From: Paludibacter sp.
Lineage (GTDB): Bacteria; Bacteroidota; Bacteroidia; Bacteroidales; Paludibacteraceae
DNA length: 16,628 nt
Direction: 5' to 3'
Assembly: GCA_028748945.1 (NCBI GenBank)
Contig: JAQTOL010000018.1
Location: forward strand, 1 to 16,628
Made by a program: the position numbers and the translations under genes. This document shows, in pieces, positions 16,246 to 16,628 of this stretch (its first letter is position 1; each line of letters opens with the position of its first letter). Below the pieces are notes generated by a model. It made no database searches. It saw only the letters and a list, made by a program, of their open reading frames with translations, and was not told the origin of the DNA.

Positions 16246-16253
16246 CAAAGATA
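16246..16253 (-). promoter_or_regulatory. Candidate -7 element for parA
   Basis: On the minus strand this reads TATCTTTG, matching TAnnTTTG. Transcription from about 16240 would give a long leader of about 240 bases that includes the 18-bp palindrome and the hairpin at 16051-16072. No -33 TTTG is seen at the expected spacing. Confidence 0.35.
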
Positions 16254-16269
16254 ATAAAATTAATTGACC

Positions 16270-16363
16270 CTTTCTAGTTGTAAATTGTTACTCAATTATA
16301 AATAAGTTTTTTTAAGGCAACACAAAACAAATCGGGTTCTGTATAGGAATTACAACTGGAAAG
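16270..16363. repeat. Imperfect inverted repeat in the parA upstream region
   Basis: CTTTCTAGTTGTAAATT (16270-16286) is complementary to AATTACAACTGGAAAG (16348-16363), apart from one unpaired base and one mismatch. The 61-bp interior contains a T-run (AGTTTTTTTAAGG). It could be an RNA stem or the ends of a very small element; no coding content is present. Confidence 0.4.
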
Positions 16364-16479
16364 TTATCTTTAGAATCTCAGTTTGGAATCAATTGATGAA
16401 TGAAAAACCTAAAAAAAGGATCATTATACCTGTGATAAACAAGAGAATTTCATTTAATTAATAATCATGTAAAAATGTT

Positions 16480-16487
16480 TATCTTTG
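16480..16487 (+). promoter_or_regulatory. Candidate -7 element for the gene at the right edge
   Basis: TATCTTTG matches TAnnTTTG and lies 69 bp before the ATG at 16557, giving a leader of about 64 bases. No perfect -33 TTTG is present. Confidence 0.45.
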
Positions 16488-16556
16488 TAACCGGTATTTG
16501 AAATACAAAGAGAAAATTCTGAAACAAGTTTGGGACAAAAAACAATAACTAAAATT

Positions 16557-16628
16557 ATGCGATATATCTTCCTATTGATTTTCAACTTATTATTAAGTTT
16601 CAATTATTTGTTTTCACAGGACACTTTG
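16557..16628 (+). CDS. N-terminus of a secreted protein (partial, cut by the window end)
   Basis: The first 24 codons of a plus-strand gene are visible. They encode a typical Bacteroidetes signal peptide: MRYIF, a hydrophobic leucine/phenylalanine stretch, and a likely cleavage after FSQ (residue 21) before DTL. This is the only coding content, so the function is unknown. It is divergent from parA and has its own -7 element. It is too short to appear as a long open frame, but the signal peptide and promoter support it. Confidence 0.65.
   Translation, partial: MRYIFLLIFNLLLSFNYLFSQDTL

Larger units (their letters stand above)
15999..16556. other. 558-bp AT-rich divergent intergenic region upstream of parA
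   Basis: No gene or RNA gene was recognised. It holds a leader hairpin CCTTTTTTAT / ATAAAAAGG (16051-16072), an 18-bp perfect palindrome (16136-16153), a minus-strand -7 candidate for parA (16246-16253), an imperfect inverted repeat (16270-16286 with 16348-16363) and a plus-strand -7 element for the next gene (16480-16487). The length and symmetry suggest regulation of parA or a partition-related site. Confidence 0.6.

Noticed and set aside
15999..16556. Canonical parS site next to parA
   Set aside because: No sequence with the CACGTG-centred parS core is present. The 18-bp palindrome has a different core, so it is not called parS.

Overview
The window looks like part of a Bacteroidota chromosome, probably of the Bacteroidales/Marinilabiliales type. 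The evidence is a C-terminal type IX secretion sorting domain, an RHS protein of the Bacteroidetes style, a FISUMP lipoprotein, signal peptides ending in -Q, several TAnnTTTG promoter -7 elements, and weak or absent Shine-Dalgarno sequences. The species cannot be named from the sequence alone.

The left part (about 1-4700, plus strand) is accessory DNA. It begins inside an RHS-repeat gene whose 5' end is missing or broken: an in-frame stop and a cluster of REP-like GGATC-N3-GATCC palindromes lie where its N-terminal half should be. The RHS core ends at a DPDGR motif and is followed by a C-terminal domain with a zincin HELTH signature. Eleven bases downstream is a small secreted, cysteine-containing protein of unknown family. 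The pair reads as a polymorphic toxin and a candidate periplasmic immunity protein. A FISUMP lipoprotein gene follows, bracketed by two copies of a hairpin-rich intergenic repeat of about 90-106 bp.

The middle (4738-8022, plus) is one large gene for a secreted CotH-kinase protein carrying two lamin-tail and two chitobiase-like domains and a T9SS sorting tail. It converges on a KUP-type potassium transporter (8153-10120, minus). Next comes a small cysteine-rich YgbA-family protein (minus), whose stop codon lies inside a 15-bp perfect hairpin.

The right part (10818-15998, minus) is a run of six genes in transcription order: parA, parB, a DUF5683 membrane protein, a LysM lytic transglycosylase of MltD type, a MerR-like regulator and a secreted alkaline phosphatase. 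Gaps are 12-48 bp. It links chromosome partition with cell-wall and envelope functions, although the phosphatase may also have its own promoter. A 558-bp AT-rich region upstream of parA holds an 18-bp perfect palindrome and candidate divergent promoters. The window ends 24 codons into a new plus-strand gene with a signal peptide.

No tRNA, rRNA, CRISPR array or complete insertion sequence was recognised. The least explained parts are the RHS metallopeptidase tip with its secreted partner, the repeat pair around the FISUMP gene, and the palindrome upstream of parA.
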